Source: Ignelater luminosus
Taxonomy: Eukaryota > Arthropoda > Insecta > Coleoptera > Elateridae
Direction of reading: 5' to 3'
Length of the DNA: 64,000 bases
Assembly: GCA_011009095.1 (NCBI GenBank)
Contig: VTPC01003835.1
Location: 30,818 to 94,817 of the forward strand
A model generated the notes under the pieces. It was not told the DNA's origin. It did not search any database and saw nothing but the letters and a program-made list of their open reading frames with translations. Of the stretch, positions 46,940-58,523 are shown one piece after another. Numbering within the stretch: the stretch's first letter is position 1; every line of letters starts with the position of its first letter. The translations under genes were made by a program, and so were the position numbers.

Positions 46940-48610
46940 AAATTCGATTTGGCAGAGCCATCCTTTGGGTCTTTTAGTCTATCCTGGTTATAACAATGAA
47001 GTTCACAAATTTCCCTTATTTGTTTCATCACTTCCTGCTAACAGAAAATGGGTAAAAGATAAAATTTCCAGTACAAGATGTGTTTTACCCTTGACAGTGG
47101 TACTTGAGGTTAAAGTATTATCTAAGATGCCTAGAGTTAAGGTATTTCTTGTTGGTGCAATACACAATCAAATTGCAAGTTGGCATCGAAAAGAAATTGC
47201 TTAAGTGTACTGTTTTTTAATTTAAGAGTAGTTCACTTGAATTTACATGAAAGTGCTTCTCTTTTTATTGATGAGCACGTAATATTTTGGAAGAAAACGG
47301 ATTCCCACTCAAGATCATTCCAATTGCATAAAAAAGTTGAAGAAGTTATATGTACAATTCAGAAACTTAGAAAAGAGTAACAAGTGAAATAGTGAATTAT
47401 GCAGAAAGAGGGAAAAGAATTTAAAGAGGATTTAGCTGATCTGTTTGGCATAGCACATGCTAATGCTATAGAAAATAATGAAGATTGAGGAAGACAAGGA
47501 ATTTTTAAAACTTCAAAGAAGAAAAGAACATGTTGGATGCTTATCGCAACAGCTCCAAATACTGAACAACTGCTTGGAGTTCCTCAGCTATCTTGTAGAA
47601 CAGGAGCTGAAATAGCATCAACTGTATATGACGTTTTAGAAGAATAGTTGTTAACAGAAAAGACCCAAGCATTTGTTTTTAATACTACCGCCTCAAATAT
47701 GGGTTGATTAAATGGTGCATGTGCTCTATTAGAGCAAAAATTGGATAGGAGTAGCCTTCTTTTACCATGCTGGCACCATATTTATGAAATATTGTTGCAA
47801 ACCATATTTGAGGAGGCAAAACTAACAGTAAATCTGGACCTGATATACCATTGTTCGAAAGGTTTAAAAAACACGAAAAATATTGATCCGAAAAATCTCT
47901 GAATCTAGTCAACCAATAAAAATGCCCAAGAAATACTAGATGATGTTAAGAAAGATATTCTTGCATTTGCTAAAACAACAGATTATAAAGAGCTTTTAGC
48001 TTGTAATAATATTTTTAGGTGGAACTCCTAAAGGAATAAACTTTAGACGACCAGAGATCTATCATCTAGCATGATGGATGGCGAAGGCCATTTACTCTCT
48101 CAAAATATATATGTTTAGGAATCACTTTTTACTTAATAGAAGTGAAGAAACTGCTTTAAGAGAGATTTGCTGTTTTATAGTTAAATGTTACATCCAAGCC
48201 TGGTTTTCCTTCACAAAGGCAATTCAAGCTTCATTGAATGATATAGAATTTTTAAAGAAAGTAGAATCATACAAAAAATACAACAAGAAAATGGCTGAGA
48301 AAGTTCAGAAAAAGTTTTTAAATCACTTGTAGTATTTAACGAAGAATGTTGCCACGTTATCATTATTTGATGAAAGAATTGAAGATCAAAGCAGACATAG
48401 GATGGCTCAAAGGATGTTACAAGAAGAAAGTGAAAATGAAGATGAAAATAGTGACATTCCAAAGAAGAAAGCTTTATCTTTTGAAGACATTACCAATTTT
48501 CTGACTAAAGTTTCTAGACGATTTAATTACAGAAAAATCACAGCAGTTGCTTAAAAGATTCAATATCTCAAAAGATTTCTTAGAATTGGATCCTACTTTA
48601 TGATGTGGTA
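46940..48610 (+). pseudogene. decayed transposase-like gene of an unclassified insect family
   Basis: Plus-strand fragments in order: RVVHLNLHESASLFIDEHVI (about 47225); EEDKEFLKLQRR (about 47490); TEQLLGVPQLSCRTGAEIAS (about 47560); FVFNTTASNMG then LNGACALLEQKLD (about 47670-47740); PCWHHIYEILLQTIFEEAKL; LGGTPKGINFRRPEIYHLA (about 48015), WMAKAIYSLKIYMFRNHFLL, and REICCFIVKCYIQAWFSFTK (to about 48220); and a tail with LSLFDERIEDQSRHRMAQRM (about 48360). I recall this FDTTASNTG-type protein as a repeated, probably transposon-derived family in arthropods, but not its superfamily name. Many stops and shifts make it inactive. Confidence 0.65.
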
Positions 48611-50040
48611 GCAGTATTTAAATTTGAATATCCCGCCTGGCGGTAGGAGGGGTGAAAAAAGACGCGGAAAAACAAAAGAGTAATAAGAGTAATGTTCTAG
48701 GTATTGTTTTATGTTAGTTATGTTCAGTTGTTATGTACAAGAAGAGAAGAGAAGTTTTTAAAAATTAATAGTTTCGCATTTAGGTGTATGTGTATTTTCA
48801 TGCTTACTTTACAAATTTTACTACAATGGAAAGAAAATGAAAGTTATAGAAAAGCTGTGGAAATATTGAATTCATTCAAGAGTTGTAAACGATACAGCGG
48901 AGAGGGATGTGAAAGTGATAGAAAAACTTAATAGTAAAATAACCAAAAAGGAAGATCAAAAGCAATATCTCTTACAGGTTTGGAATAGAAAACTTAGTTA
49001 TGATTTTATTTTACGTTTTTTCTAAATTATTAATTTTTCTTTTTCAGAATCATGTATTTTTATTTTTCAATATGTTACATTGTAAGTATAGTGCATATCA
49101 TGCAAATATATTATTTTTCCTTCTTATACTTTCTGCCATTTTTCGTCAGAATCAAAGAGAAAGATAAGACAAATACTTCGAGATGATGATAGCTGACCTG
49201 ATTCCATCTCATCTCACCATACCTGAACCTTGTTTTATTATCAAATTTTTTTTATGTGACATCATGACGTTTAATATGATTATGAATAGGATAGTTATGC
49301 AGAAATGCAAATGCATTTCGAGCGTTTTTGAAAATGAATGTATATTCAAGAGTTTTTGAAATTAAATGCATATTTTAAGGAATTCACAGAAAAGGATGCA
49401 TACTTTACAGCTAACTACTTGAGAGTACCACTGATATTTTATTAGTTTTCCATTATTTTGTAATGAAGGTGACAAAATATAGGTTTTATGGCACTTCCCG
49501 ATTTAAGAAAGACTAATTATCAGAATAAAAGCAACTTGTCCATTTAAGCATTAAAGCCATAAACCAATAACTTAAGATTTGCAGTTCAGGTTCATGTTAA
49601 TTCTTGTTTTATCTTTATATTTATAGCAGATAGCTTACTGTACATCTTTCAATGATGTTTCAACAATACATTTCCCTATTTAAGCAGAAAAATCGTAAAG
49701 CCCATTCAGTAATTTTTAGAAATGTTCCCAAAGTGAAGTTTTTGAAAGAATAAAAACCAGTAAAAACATTCAAATGAGAAATAATTTAGTCATAGTTTGA
49801 AGTTGGAAGTCCAATTCTTGAAATTCTTAATCTATTTAACTAAATAATGAATGAACTACATATGTATCACACCAGACTATCAATGGAGTTTTAAGAAAGG
49901 TAATAAATCCAACAAGAAATTCTACCTGACAAATAAGCGTATTTGTCTATTATTCTCATAATTTATTTGGCAACAAATTTGATTTTAAAAGTTACTTGTA
50001 CATAAATGTTTATACAGTAACCAATACTCATAACAATATG
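48611..50040. other. AT-rich stretch between two transposon fossils
   Basis: One 75-codon frame (48704-48931) is open but unrecognised. No splice-bounded exon, RNA gene or repeat was recognised. Confidence 0.4.
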
Positions 50041-51095
50041 CCAAAAGAAGGGTGTAAGTTGTGTGTTAAATCAGGATGTGAAAGAATTCAGTGATTTTAG
50101 AACAGATGAAATGTTTTATTTTGTAAATTTTGTGAAGTTCTGTAACAGCAACAAAAAAGTTTCAAGCAACTCAACACCAGCAGACCATAAAATTTCAAAG
50201 TAATAAGAACAGAAAAAGCCAGAATAAAAAACAAGAGGACCTAAACTAATAGAATTTTATGAAACTTTTGCACAGCATCTACATCTGCAAACATAACCTT
50301 CAAAAAATTACAAAATGAGACTTTTGCAAAGTTTTTGGAAAAACACGCGTAATCAAAATATTCCAGACGAATTTAACAGTAAGGATGAATTACGTGGTGC
50401 CTCTGTATTAAACTACACTAGGCAAATTAAAAAACAAAGTAAACAATAAAAATATTTGGGTCTCTTTAGACAAAACAATGGATGTGGAGCAAAATATATG
50501 GCAAATTTTATTTTTGGGATTTTAGGAAGTGGAGAGGAACAGGGCAAATAATATTTATGTACAACGAAGGTTTTGGAAAAACTCAATCATTCAATTATTG
50601 CTGCTTTTCTTAGTGACACATTAGGTCCCTCTTGGCCAGAAGGAATCCAGTATTTACATGTTCAATTAGTTTGTACCGATGCAGCACCTTATATGCAGAA
50701 AGCTATGATTGGATTGCAAGTATTGTATCCTAAAATGATACATATGTTACGTGTTTGGCGCATGGCTTACATTGAGTAGCTGAATTGATTCACTCTCTGT
50801 TAACCTCCTGGGTAAAAAAGCTTTTCTAAAAACTCGTTCCCGGTTAGTCACATTCGAGATATTGCAGGTACTAATATATTGTTACACGATGGGGTACCTG
50901 GATTAAGCCTGCAGTATATTATGCAGAGAATTTTGAAGTGATTAAAAGAATTTCGAATGAGTTTGATGCTACAGAAGCACAAAGCATACAGAAGAAAGGA
51001 GTTCATGAAGATTTAGTTTTTATTTCAAGTGTATTTCTGAAGCAATTCTGCAGCTTCAAAGCAAAGGGCCTTTATTAAGCAAAATGGTTGATATT
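50041..51095 (+). pseudogene. hAT-like (BED-finger type) transposase pseudogene
   Basis: It begins PKEGCKLCVKSGCERIQ and, shortly after, LFCKFCEV, a degraded BED-type zinc finger. The middle has LSDTLGPSWPEGIQYLHVQL then VCTDAAPYMQKAMIGLQVLY and PKMIHMLRVWRMAY (50590-50775), corresponding to the conserved DDAAPYMxKA and MIHVTCLAHxxHR parts of hAT transposases. It goes on SHIRDIAGTNILLHDG near 50860. The catalytic His-rich part is damaged and numerous stops occur. Ends and target duplication were not located. Confidence 0.7.
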
Positions 51096-51720
51096 ATGAG
51101 GGCGTACATCATAAATTAAGCAAACTTAAAAATAAAGTGTTTATAAAAACATGCAAAGTGCACCTAACATTTTGTTGCCCCTTAGTACTACTATATGTAC
51201 AAAAATAAAAAAATCTCAACCTCTAAAATACAGTCCCCTTATAGTTAAGTTGAAGAAGTTACTTCCACATGGTACAGGTATTAAGAAAAGTTAAAAAATA
51301 TCATAACTATCTTTAAAACTATAGTTCCTGTATTTCACAAAAAAGAAATTCATTACATTAAAGATTAATCATACAACATAGTATCGTCCCTCTACAATAA
51401 CAATTTTGTTAATCTTTTTATACAACCTGTAACTTATTTATACAATAAATTATGTAACAGCAATCTTCAAGCATATTATAATGAATGCTACATTTTTATA
51501 ATTAACTAAAAATTTATTTTGTTGTAAATAAAATTAAAAATCTATAAGATTTTAAAAAACAAACATTTTTATTTGCAAAACAAGTTATTGCAAAAAAATT
51601 GAAAACAACATTAAAAGCATTATTTGAACAAAAAAATCTGATTTACAAATGGTAATTTTTTGTTAATTGAGTTTTTCTTATTATCTTTTTGTCTACAATA
51701 TTTTTATAAATTATCTTTTA

Positions 51721-52365
51721 CTAAGCATTTACAACTGTATTATTATTATTTAGATTTTCCCAGTCATTATTATGAACACGTAAATGTCTTAGTAAACTGT
51801 CTTTCCTTGTGCATTTATAGCTACAAATTTTACATTGAAAAGGTTTCTCTTCACTATGAATTAACATGTGTGGCTTTAAATTGCTTTTTTCGCGTACATT
51901 TGTAACTGCATATTTTACACCCGAAAGGTCTTTCTCCATAGTGAATTTGTGTGTGTTTTCTCAAAATACCTTGATCTACGCATTTACTACCACATATCTC
52001 ACATAGGTAGGGTTTTTCACCACTATGAGTCCGTATATGTGTTTTTAAATGGCTTTTTTGTGTGAATTTGAAATTACATATTTTACACTCAAAAGGTCTT
52101 TCTCCACTATGAGTCAATATGTGTCTGTCTAAATCACTTTTTCGCACATATTTGTATGTACACATTTTACACTCGAAAGGTTTCTCACCACTATGAATTA
52201 GTAAATGTATTTTCAGGATGTTTTCTTCTCGCCACTATGAATTCGCATGTGTCTTTGCAAGTTACCTTTTTGTGTAGATTTGTAATTGCATATGTTGCAA
52301 TCAAATGATTTTTCCCTTCGAGATTCCAATTTCAAACCTGTTTTGCATTCAGGAATAACTTTCAT
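51721..52365 (-). pseudogene. C2H2 zinc-finger gene with two frame breaks
   Basis: The exon begins after a CTTTCTAG acceptor (ATG at 52365, MKVIPECK) and reads 84-base fingers of the form C-x2-C-x12-H-x3-H. Finger 1 (CNICNYKSTQKGNLQRH) is whole. Finger 2 has lost about its first two-thirds near 52225, which shifts the frame. Fingers 3-5 are whole. Finger 6 breaks at a T6 run (51885-51890; CSYKCTR then EKSNLKPH only in another frame). Finger 7 is whole and the protein then ends ENLNNNNTVVNA. The homopolymer shift could be a sequencing error, but the finger-2 deletion is unlikely to be. It is related to the two zinc-finger genes at 58.5-64 kb, same strand. Confidence 0.8.
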
Positions 52366-52847
52366 GCCTAGAAAGGGACTTATAAATTAGGTAGTTTTGC
52401 ATTAAATTCATTAGTATCTCATACCATCTAAAGAAAGAATTTATGCGTGCTTGTTGAGAATTAAGTATGAAACTGCACTGTCTACATCTCCCATCTCCAA
52501 ACTTGGTTTGGTCTTATTATGCTTCTAAAACCAAATACTTAAAGAAAATATCATTTAGAAATAAAATAAAGAACGGAAAGTGGAATGGGAACCTTCTTTA
52601 TGCCCACAGAACACTTTACGAAAAATGTAGGAAATGCCTTTCTTCAACAAAACTTTAGACATCTACGAACAGATAGCGCTACAACACCTCTTTCAACCGC
52701 CATATACAGGATGTAAACAACTTCGACTAAGGTAAATTCCTCGTGACTAGACAAGTATTTTTTCAAATAAAATCTATGGTCGATTCGTTTTAAAGGCAAA
52801 TGTTCGTGACGAACGTGGTTACTTTAATTTATGAACGCGTTCGAATG
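52366..52847. other. intergenic stretch upstream of the zinc-finger pseudogene
   Basis: No gene seen. It leads into a CG-richer segment (52740-52910) carrying two CRE-like sites. Confidence 0.4.
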
Positions 52848-52855
52848 TGACGTCA
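52848..52855. promoter_or_regulatory. CRE-like site TGACGTCA
   Basis: A full palindromic cAMP-response element. A second copy lies at 52894-52901, 46 bases on. Such sites bind CREB/ATF-type bZIP factors. The pair lies upstream of the minus-strand zinc-finger pseudogene, but no transcription start is evident, so function is open. Confidence 0.3.
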
Positions 52856-52893
52856 GTGATTAGAACTTCGCGAAAACGTCTCGGAACTAATCG

Positions 52894-52901
52894 TGACGTC
52901 A
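52894..52901. promoter_or_regulatory. CRE-like site TGACGTCA, second copy
   Basis: Identical to the site at 52848-52855. Two perfect 8-mers 46 bases apart are uncommon in AT-rich DNA, which supports a shared role, although chance cannot be excluded. Confidence 0.3.
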
Positions 52902-52942
52902 TCAGAATGACAAAAATAAATTATTAATTATGATAATCAGAG

Positions 52943-53130
52943 TTGTAAGAAAATGCCCTCTGCGTGTTTTAAAACTATTCTGATTAAATTTAAATTAAAC
53001 CCTGCAGCTGAGATACGTAATGTTGAAAGAAAAAGAAACAGTATGTATCTTTTAGCTACATATATACTATCCTGTATAATCAGAAAATCAGAAATAGTTT
53101 TAAAACACGCAGAAGGTATTTCTTTGCAAC
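52943..53130. repeat. foldback element, ~188 bp
   Basis: Left arm 52943-52985 and right arm 53088-53130 are inverted copies of about 43 bases: GTTGTAAGAAAATGCCCTCT against, inverted, GTTGCAAAGAAATACCTTCT, then TGCGTGTTTTAAAACTATT on both. The loop is about 100 bases. Because of the symmetry, both strands show similar short open frames, which are not genes. No target duplication was settled. Confidence 0.65.
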
Positions 53131-53419
53131 GTTTTCTAAAATAAGAATTTTTGGCAAATAACGACAATACAGCTAACAGTTAACATGTCTGCATGCAACT
53201 TTGATAGCTGATTGTTGCACAACTTAAAACGAATTTGTATACGGGGTGCTTCACTTAAAACTCGTAGGCCAAATATTTCAGTAATTAGACGAGATATTTG
53301 AATTCTGTAAACGACGTTCGCTAGTGTGTAAGATTTTTTTATTTTTATACCAATATATGGTTGCTTCAAATTCTAAGAACTAGATGACGCTCTAGTGCAA
53401 AGATACTTTTCGCTCCTAA

Positions 53420-54418
53420 GGCAGGACTCTCACAGACCTTCGATCGCTTTCGATAGATAACTATTAACCGCTGACCGAAAGAGGACGATTAGAGCTTATC
53501 GAAGGAGTTCTACAACCTCTCTCACTAAGCTTCTTATAGGGCAAACGAAATTTTGAATTTGCCGCTATTTTCCTGTAATTAATTAACCTCACATGAACCT
53601 CAGAAAGTGTTTAATTCTGGTCATGATTTTAGCATTGTTTATAAAGTAATACATAAACAATAACAGTCATCATCATAATCATAATAGTAAGAAAATGAAT
53701 ATTCGCAAACACATCCAGCTTCAGCTGTAAAACAATTCAAGATTTCGAACGGTCAACAAATCGCCCGGGGTCTGTTTACATCCTCGAGATCGCCTACTTG
53801 CTCCAAGTAACAATACCGAGGGTCGTCCAGCTTTAAAACTATATTACGTGTTTTATTTGCGGAAATCCTCAACATTGCATAATCGCAATTTTTGACTTCA
53901 AAAAGGGGTCTAATAAGGTTATAAAGGAACCGTATTACGTTTATATGCTGTAATAGGGATTTCCTTGGGATTTCCTGCAACATTACGGCTTTTAAAAAAA
54001 TAAACAAATCCTTGTTTCGATGTTACAACGGACTGTGTTTCACTCCGAGTGTTTTAAATATTCTTTTAAAAATCTATTTTATTTAATAAATGTGTAATAT
54101 GACTATCAGCGTTCCCCCATTATTTGTTTTTAGCTATACATCACTGCTCGCAGGTGATAACAATAACAAATCAATCTGATTTCTTTTTCCGATGCGGGTC
54201 TGCATGCGCTCTACGTTCATTCTACTATCTTCTTAGATCAAGATGAGTCAAATTTCAAACATGTTTAAAATGATGGGCCGGCGTAAGCCAACCCAAGACG
54301 ATCGATTACGACCGATCGATGCAGTGAGAGAACGACTGAAAGATACGCTTGTTTGAAATTTTGACCTATCGCGACCTATCGAAGACAACCCAAGAAATAA
54401 TTCTGTGAGAGTCCTGCC
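53420..54418. mobile_element. Harbinger-type non-autonomous element (999 bp)
   Basis: Ends GGCAGGACTCTCACAGA and its exact inverse TCTGTGAGAGTCCTGCC are 17-bp perfect TIRs. TAA flanks both sides (53417-53419 and 54419-54421), as in PIF/Harbinger insertions. Next to each end are clusters of CGATCG / TATCGA words, probably transposase-binding subterminal repeats. The TIRs differ from the complete Harbinger at 37 kb, so another family supplied the transposase. An 84-codon minus-strand frame inside (53753-54007) is unrecognised. Confidence 0.8.
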
Positions 54419-54421
54419 TAA

Positions 54422-55324
54422 GAACGTTCAAATGTAAGGCATTTGAAAGATCATTCAGTAATCAATATACTTAAAAGTGTTTCTTGTCCTACGAAAACAT
54501 TTCAATAGATCAAAGGTTTCCATTCCAATTTCAATGTCACTACTGTCCGAAAACAAAAGTCTAGCAATCATTTTTTATCTATTTGTAAAACTACGTTGTA
54601 GAAATTCTTTGGAAATTATCTAGTTTTTGGGCACCAGTCACTAACGCTGCTGCCACTAATTAGAATTAAATAATATGCAAGATCTTTGAGTGTTTCAGTA
54701 TTAACGGGACCCGTGATAAGCGTCCTTTAAATTGAAAATTATTGAATTTTTATTAAAACAGTCATTAGAATTAACCACGTTTTATTTACGCACTTGGAAA
54801 ACGATTAAACAATTAAATAATAACATACAGTTATGTCCTAACAGGACACAAACAGGTATAGCAGAAGTAGTACAGTTTATCTCATTTCTATAATTCCTGT
54901 TAGATTTTTATTATATTGGTAACAAGACCTTCTAAGCACTAGAATCTTTTATTGAGAAATGTTGACAGTATTGTTATTTATGTTTTTATTTAAAATTAGA
55001 GGTTAGATTGTCATTCAGAAAAGGTAAATATTTGCATTTCATAGAGTTACCTTTTGTTTGTTTATTATTTGGAATAAAAATTTATTTTTTATGTTTATTA
55101 CTTCAATATTCATTGAAATCAAAATTATTTGCACATATAAACAAATTTACTGCATTTTAACCCCATTTTGACATATGACATTCGTTTGACAGAAGATCTT
55201 CTAGTGAGAAATGTGTAACTAAAAATAGTGACACCAACATAAATACGTTTGGTGTATAACAGTGCATGCAACTAAAACCCTAAATATTTGAAATAGATTG
55301 GAATTATAGAAATGAGGTAAGGTA
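54422..55324. other. AT-rich stretch, no gene seen
   Basis: No open frame of note and no repeats recognised between the MITE and the DD41D element. Confidence 0.5.
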
Positions 55325-55326
55325 TA

Positions 55327-57996
55327 CAGGGTGATTCTGAAATAAAGGGTATCCTCTTAAAGGTGGATAGCGGTGTGATAGTACATACATTTGCGATAAA
55401 AAAAAAGGTAGGTAAAAATTGCATAGTTTCCGAGAAAAAGACTTTGAAATTTAATCGCTAAGCCAAGCCGGTCCTGCTCTCATACTTTTACTCAAGTAAA
55501 AATCGATAGGGGTTGACTGACCCTCCTTGTCATTGGCAGGTAGCTATTTACATATGTAAGGGTCGGAATATGTCACAATCAGTCGGTCTTTGACTTTCCT
55601 GAGAGTGACAAGGTGTGAAAAAATTTAAAGTGAGCAAGATGTTTTCCACTCAAGAGTTGGCAGACATAACTTTAATGTATGGAGAATGTCATTATAATGT
55701 AGAAGCGACAAAACGACTGTACGCCGATCGTTTTCCACAACGAAGACAGCCTTCGCGGAATACAATATTGCAAACGATACAACGACTTCGTGATACAGGT
55801 AGCACCGCCGCAACATATGAAGGCCCTGGACAAGAACGAGCACCACACTTTCTTCAAGCGGAAGAAGATGTATTAGATATGATTAATGAAGATCCTACAA
55901 TAAGTACCCGCGGTATCGCACGCGACGTGAACGTTTCCCAAGCAACAGCGCATCGGATATTAAAGTCGTACTTATTACATCCATATCAGGTACAACGGGT
56001 TCAGCATTTAACTGAAAATGACTTTGCACCGAGACGAACATTTTGTGAGTGGTTTCAACAAAAAACAATGCAACAACAGGAATTTGTAGAGAAAGTACTG
56101 TTTACGGATGAGTGTTGTTTTACGCGAGACGGTATCTTAAATTTTCATAACGTACATTATTGGAATGACGCTAATCCTCACCTGATTAGGGAAAATAAAT
56201 TTCAATGGCGGTTTTCTATTAATGTGTGGTGTGGCATTTTAGGAGACACATTTACCACAGCGGTTAAACGGAGACACGTATCTGGAATTTCTAGAAAACA
56301 GGTTGCCAGATATGTTGGATGATACACCTCTAGAAACTCGTAGGCATATTTATTACATGCATGATGGAGCCCCTCCGCATACTAGCGTACGTGTGCGGGG
56401 CTATTTGAACGAAATGTTTCCCCATCGGTGGATTGGTCGCAATGGTCCCGTACGCTGGCCTGCTCGTAGCCCTGACATAAATCCTCTGGACTACTTCTTG
56501 TGGGGTCACATGAAGTCTGTTGTATGTCGCACGGAAGTCGAAAACGCGGAAGACCTTCAACAACGAATTTTAGCAGCAGCCGCAGAAATTTGCAATTCAG
56601 TTGGAATATTTACTCGTGTGCGTAACAGTTTTCACCGACGCATAGAGGCTTGTTTTCAGGTCGACGGTGGCCATTTTCAACATTTGTTGTAATATTTTGG
56701 TAAGTTGCCCGTCTTTCAAGTAATAAGGGGATAACATGAATGCGTAAACGTCGCGATACTCTGTTTAGTCTTTACAAGAAAACGAAAGAAGATTGAATTA
56801 TGAATTATGGCCCTTTTTCGTGCGCTTTTGAATGAGATTCGCATTTCTGACATTAACAAAAGAAGCTATATTTTCGCGTTAAATAGGCAGCGGTCAGCGA
56901 CCTTCATTTTACTATTGAAATATGTTTTTAGAAAAAGAAATTGAAAGTACCTAGTTGTTAGGGTAAAGCCAGTGCCTTTGAAAGAAGCAGGTACCAAATA
57001 TTTAATCTCCAAGAAAACGTTTTGACGAGAAACCTTTTTATAATTCTCGCTTTTTTGGATTAAGAAGTAAACATGATGGGGGGTAAAATAAAGTTGCTGT
57101 ACTTGCTTAGTTGACAGACTTACTATTTACTACTTGCTCGAGATAAAAGAAGGTAGCTTATGTTAAAAGGAACCGCTATTTGCCGAAAGCATGGTAAACA
57201 CACCAAGCCTTTCTCGCACTTTAAACGCTTATAATAGTTTTTCTGGTTTCTACAATGCCATAAATAACCTATGGACACGTTTATAACATTTACTTTTTGA
57301 TCTGTAAACGGAAAAATATTAAAATTTTACTGTTAGTGACTTTTTTCTGTAAAATTCCGAAGAACCAAAAACTTCAATAAGCATTATGCTACATAAATAA
57401 AAATTGGTTGATTTTATGGAGTTGAGTTAAATACAGAAGGATAATTAGTAGTATCTTCCATAATGTTTTCTATTCAAATGACTAAATAATAATAAGGGAT
57501 TAAAATGTTGCTTGCGAGACTGGAGTCTAATTGTTCGTGACATAAATTATGCTATTATCTTTTTACTGTCTTAATACATTTCAACAACCCTGCCTGTTAA
57601 ACATATCACAATTTCTTTGATCTCCTCAACTTCAGATTTAAGAAGGGAAAGTTGAAAATGTCCAGGGGGTAGCTTATGATGGCATTTATTGTTCATTGTG
57701 CTACTACACCTGCGTTAGTTCAAAGAAAATAGGCATGTCTGGCAAATTTTCATTCTTGCACTACAATGGTTTTACAACAACCGTAAATCTCCTTAACTTT
57801 CACTTTTTACTCCGAAGGCGAGAATACAAAGAACACTTTCCTTTTTCTAACCAGAGGCGGCTTCAGTATTTAATATTTCGGAAAATTGTGAAAATTTTCA
57901 ACTTTCACGGAGCCACTTCGTTTCTTCATTTTTTGTCTTCTTTTAGCCTCACTTATCACCTATTAAAAGGATACCCTTTATTTCAGAATCACCCTG
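55327..57996 (+). mobile_element. Tc1/mariner-superfamily element, DD41D type (2,670 bp)
   Basis: The ends CAGGGTGATTCTGAAATAAA, extending GGGTATCC, are inverted at 57968-57996, with 29 matching bases and further similarity inward. TA lies on both sides (55325-55326 and 57997-57998). The transposase occupies the left half. The right 1.3 kb (56700-57960) has no gene. High TIR identity implies a fairly recent insertion, although the transposase is broken. Confidence 0.93.
55639..56692 (+). pseudogene. DD41D transposase with one frameshift
   Basis: ATG at 55639 opens MFSTQELADITLMYGECHYN, the helix-turn-helix region of DUF4817 type, then a second HTH (ISTRGIARDVNVSQATAHRI). The first catalytic Asp is in VLFTDECCFTRDG. 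Near 56250, after CGILGDT, the frame is lost. It resumes one frame over as LPQRLNGDTYLEFLENRLPD and continues YYMHDGAPPH (second Asp) and RSPDINPLDYFLWGHMKS (third Asp), ending in FQHLL at 56692. The last two aspartates are 41 residues apart. A few codons typical after GD seem missing, so a small frameshifting deletion is likely. Confidence 0.9.
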
Positions 57997-57998
57997 TA

Positions 57999-58523
57999 TA
58001 ATAACCACACACAATATACAATGTTTTGTTACTAACTTCAATACAGATTATTTTTTTTTTTGAGATGAATCTTGATTTTTAAATCTTCTGATATTTCGAT
58101 TGTTTTAGTTTCCATCAGAAACCGTGTATTTACGTAAGATTCTATAAAACACAGACCATGAAGCATTTGCAATTTATTTTTTTTTCTTATAGTAGTTTAA
58201 AAATACAAAAATATTCTGATATTTATTTATTTATTTTATTATGTTAAAATACATTTTTCACAATGGACCTCTCCAATTTTTCAAAACTTCTGATTTTTTA
58301 TATTGGGTATGAAAAAGCATACGTGCATATCAATTAAAATAATTGCTTTGTTTGCATTCTCTTTAGTGTAAGAATAAATCTAATTTTAACTTTTATTCAG
58401 TGACGTTACCATAATTATGATTCTAGTCCTAATTCTATCTAAAATGGCATATCTATAATTATCTGAATTGAACTTTTTGACATAGCATACAGCTTCTAGT
58501 GTATCATAACAGACAATTGAGTC
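57999..58523. other. 3' flank of the zinc-finger gene
   Basis: AT-rich. On the minus strand an AATAAA lies just downstream of the zinc-finger stop (near 58392-58397), a plausible poly(A) signal for the gene at 58.5-59.9 kb. Confidence 0.4.

Noticed and set aside
52937..53167. Two short open frames on opposite strands with similar peptides
   Set aside because: They are the two arms of a foldback repeat read from each strand.
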